Source of the DNA: CAZYPH01 sp964649095 | GTDB lineage: Bacteria; Bdellovibrionota; UBA1018; UBA923 | Direction: 5' to 3' | Assembly (NCBI GenBank): GCA_964649095.1 | Contig: CAZYPH010000134.1 | Location: forward strand, 1-5,936 | DNA: 5,936 nt | Part shown: in pieces, positions 4,705 to 5,936 of the stretch | Position numbering within the stretch: position 1 is the first letter of the stretch | Layout: every line of letters begins with the position of its first letter | The notes under the pieces: model-generated | What the model saw: the letters and a program-made list of their open reading frames with translations, nothing else | What the model was told of the DNA's origin: nothing | Databases searched by the model: none | Position numbers and translations under genes: made by a program

Positions 4705-5739
4705 ATGAAAATTATAAAATCTCCACCACTAAAAATCGGAGACACACTGGGTGTCATGGCCTGTTCAACTCCGGTTAGCGCGGCAAATAGTGTGATCATA
4801 GATCGGTGCTACGACTTTCTAAAAAGTAAGGGCTTTAATGTTGTAGAGGCACCGAATTGTCGCAAGATGAGTGGGCATACGGCAGGCACGATTCAAGAAC
4901 GGGTCGATGCGTTGCATGGATTTTTTCGAAATAAAAAAATTAATGGAATCCTTTCCTTTTGGGGCGGCTATCAGTCGCACCAGCTTCTAGAGTATTTGGA
5001 TTATGATCTGATTCGCCGCAATCCAAAACCGTTTCTTGGTTATAGCGACACCACGTCGCTTCATGTTGGCATTCACAAAAAAACAGGTCTTGTTACGTTT
5101 TCAGGGCCAGCCGGTATTACGTTTGGTAAACCTTCGGTGCCAGAGTTTACGTGGAGGCATTTTGAGAATGTACTCATGGCACCTAGCCTGCCATTGCTAT
5201 TAACTCCAAGTGCCGAGTACTCAGACAACAAGTGGTATGATGAAAAGCCTACGCCGCGTTTACATTTTAAATCGAATCCCGGTTGGAAAGTGTTTCGACC
5301 AGGCAAGGCCGAGGGGCGGCTGATTGGCGGTAATCTGGGCACGATGCTTCTGACTGCTGGTACCGAGTACTGGCCTCAGATGAAGGGTAAAATTCTGTTT
5401 GTCGAAGAAGATGAGTCGGAGTCATCGAAAACGCTCGACCGCATGTTCACGCAGTTGCGGCAGATGGGTGTTTATAAACAAATTGCAGGGCTAATCGTGG
5501 GCCGAATACACGGCGACGTAAAACTTTCGGATGCCGATTCGTTAGAAATGATTCTAAACGACGCACTGCGTGGCTACGCATTTCCCGTCATTACCGGTGT
5601 CGACTTCGGCCACACCGACCCACTAATTACTATTCCACTCGGCATCAAATGCCGCATGAACACTCGTAAACCTGAAATTGCATTTTTGGTTGTCACTCAA
5701 AAAGATATTTCAACTTCCCTTCTTGCGGCACAAGATTGA
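4705..5739 (+). CDS. Peptidase S66 family LD-carboxypeptidase / MccF-like serine peptidase
   Basis: 344 residues, a normal length for the family. It starts with the typical P.L..GDT.GV.A.S.P. Catalytic elements visible: the nucleophile elbow LGYSDTT with Ser114; GGNLGTMLLTAGTEYWP leading to ILFVEEDE with the likely Glu at 234 or 235; and VDFGHTDP with His303, completing the Ser-Glu-His triad of S66. Also present are WGGYQSHQLLEYLD and SGPAGITFG. The long insert between Ser and Glu, with NPGWKVFRPG..EGRLIGGN, resembles the MccF branch more than classical LdcA. S66 enzymes act in the cytoplasm: LdcA trims the terminal D-Ala from L,D-tetrapeptides in murein recycling, while MccF hydrolyses processed microcin C and gives immunity. 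Which applies here cannot be decided. The ATG at 4705 fits the family N-terminus; an upstream TTG at 4645 has no ribosome binding site and adds 20 odd residues. The 3' end overlaps a convergent gene by 47 bp. Confidence 0.93.
   Translation: MKIIKSPPLKIGDTLGVMACSTPVSAANSVIIDRCYDFLKSKGFNVVEAPNCRKMSGHTAGTIQERVDALHGFFRNKKINGILSFWGGYQSHQLLEYLDYDLIRRNPKPFLGYSDTTSLHVGIHKKTGLVTFSGPAGITFGKPSVPEFTWRHFENVLMAPSLPLLLTPSAEYSDNKWYDEKPTPRLHFKSNPGWKVFRPGKAEGRLIGGNLGTMLLTAGTEYWPQMKGKILFVEEDESESSKTLDRMFTQLRQMGVYKQIAGLIVGRIHGDVKLSDADSLEMILNDALRGYAFPVITGVDFGHTDPLITIPLGIKCRMNTRKPEIAFLVVTQKDISTSLLAAQD
4711..4716 (-). promoter_or_regulatory. Candidate -10 element of the HExxH gene
   Basis: The minus strand reads a perfect TATAAT here, inside the first codons of the divergent S66 gene. 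The predicted start at about 4704 would give a leader of roughly 48 nt carrying the AGGAG. No good -35 is visible at 16-18 bp, so confidence is limited. Confidence 0.35.
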
Positions 5740-5936
5740 ATCTATGCGATAGGATTTCGCCACAATCAAGGCAGTGAAAACTCAGATAGATTTCTTGGTC
5801 ATAAATAACCCTTGTGCCCTCCTGAAAATTTTTTTGAATATCTGTCTCCTCCATCGTTCGATCTGGATGCCAGAGGGGCTGGTTGTCAACGCTGATCACC
5901 CTGTGGTGCTGGCATTCCGCCTCATCCGACTTGATG
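5693..5936 (-). CDS. Small zinc-ribbon-like hypothetical protein, 5' end beyond the window
   Basis: From the GTG at 5899 it gives 68 residues ending KLKYLFE, but the frame is open back to the right edge and adds IKSDEAECQHHR. This extension contains Cys-Gln-His-His, which could pair with the FHCLDCG motif further on to bind one zinc ion (a C/H plus CxxC ribbon). For that reason, and because no clear Shine-Dalgarno sequence precedes the GTG, the true start is probably outside the window. I see no signal peptide or membrane segment. The middle is acidic and polar (EETDIQKNFQEGTRVIYD). It is convergent with the S66 gene and shares 47 bp with its end. No family or function is recognised. The coding call rests on the zinc-like motif and the clean frame, so it is moderate. 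Confidence 0.5.
   Translation of the reverse strand, partial: IKSDEAECQHHRVISVDNQPLWHPDRTMEETDIQKNFQEGTRVIYDQEIYLSFHCLDCGEILSHRFNLVPQEGKLKYLFE

Noticed and set aside
5073..5342. 89-residue frame on the minus strand
   Set aside because: Shadow of the S66 gene, whose motifs are intact across this stretch.
5721..5735. Hairpin TCTTG-CGGCA-CAAGA as a terminator for the S66 gene
   Set aside because: Short stem inside overlapping coding ends, with no T-run.

Overview
The window looks like chromosomal DNA of a Gram-negative bacterium of middling G+C. The clues are a Sec-type signal peptide on one product, soluble PAS sensors of the Aer (redox/aerotaxis) type, a peptidase S66 enzyme and Shine-Dalgarno sites. 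A proteobacterial or Bdellovibrio-like host would fit, but nothing here fixes the taxon. I see no tRNA, rRNA, CRISPR array, transposase or prophage structural gene.

Layout, left to right. (1) An Ala/Gln-rich protein with a C-terminal coiled coil, probably the tail of a longer gene because its frame is open to the left edge. (2) Two tandem paralogous genes (757-1971 and 2073-3281). Each encodes a soluble protein of about 400 residues with an Aer-like PAS domain, no membrane segment, no HAMP domain, and two separate stretches that resemble decayed copies of the chemoreceptor (MCP) signalling tip. (3) A decayed toxin-antitoxin-like pair (3333-3845). The upstream partner appears internally deleted and frameshifted. 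The downstream helix-turn-helix partner has a stop at codon 2 just after a perfect Shine-Dalgarno site, then a frameshift. (4) Convergent to it, a secreted HExxH protein, probably a zinc metallopeptidase (3856-4656, minus). (5) Divergent from that, an S66 LD-carboxypeptidase/MccF-like enzyme (4705-5739). (6) Convergent with that and overlapping its 3' end, a small zinc-ribbon-like protein that probably continues past the right edge (minus).

How the genes may work together. The PAS pair is the only obvious functional cluster: most likely FAD- or redox-sensing cytosolic proteins that touch the chemotaxis machinery (CheW/CheA) through non-canonical tips. No che or flagellar gene is present to confirm this. 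The metallopeptidase-like and S66 genes share a short divergent intergenic region. There I see two back-to-back promoter-like elements, a TACCG-N3-CGGTA palindrome, and signs that the S66 mRNA could be leaderless.

The most interesting system is the tandem PAS pair with complementary half-decayed MCP tips. The clearest evolutionary story is the toxin-antitoxin-like pair caught during decay.
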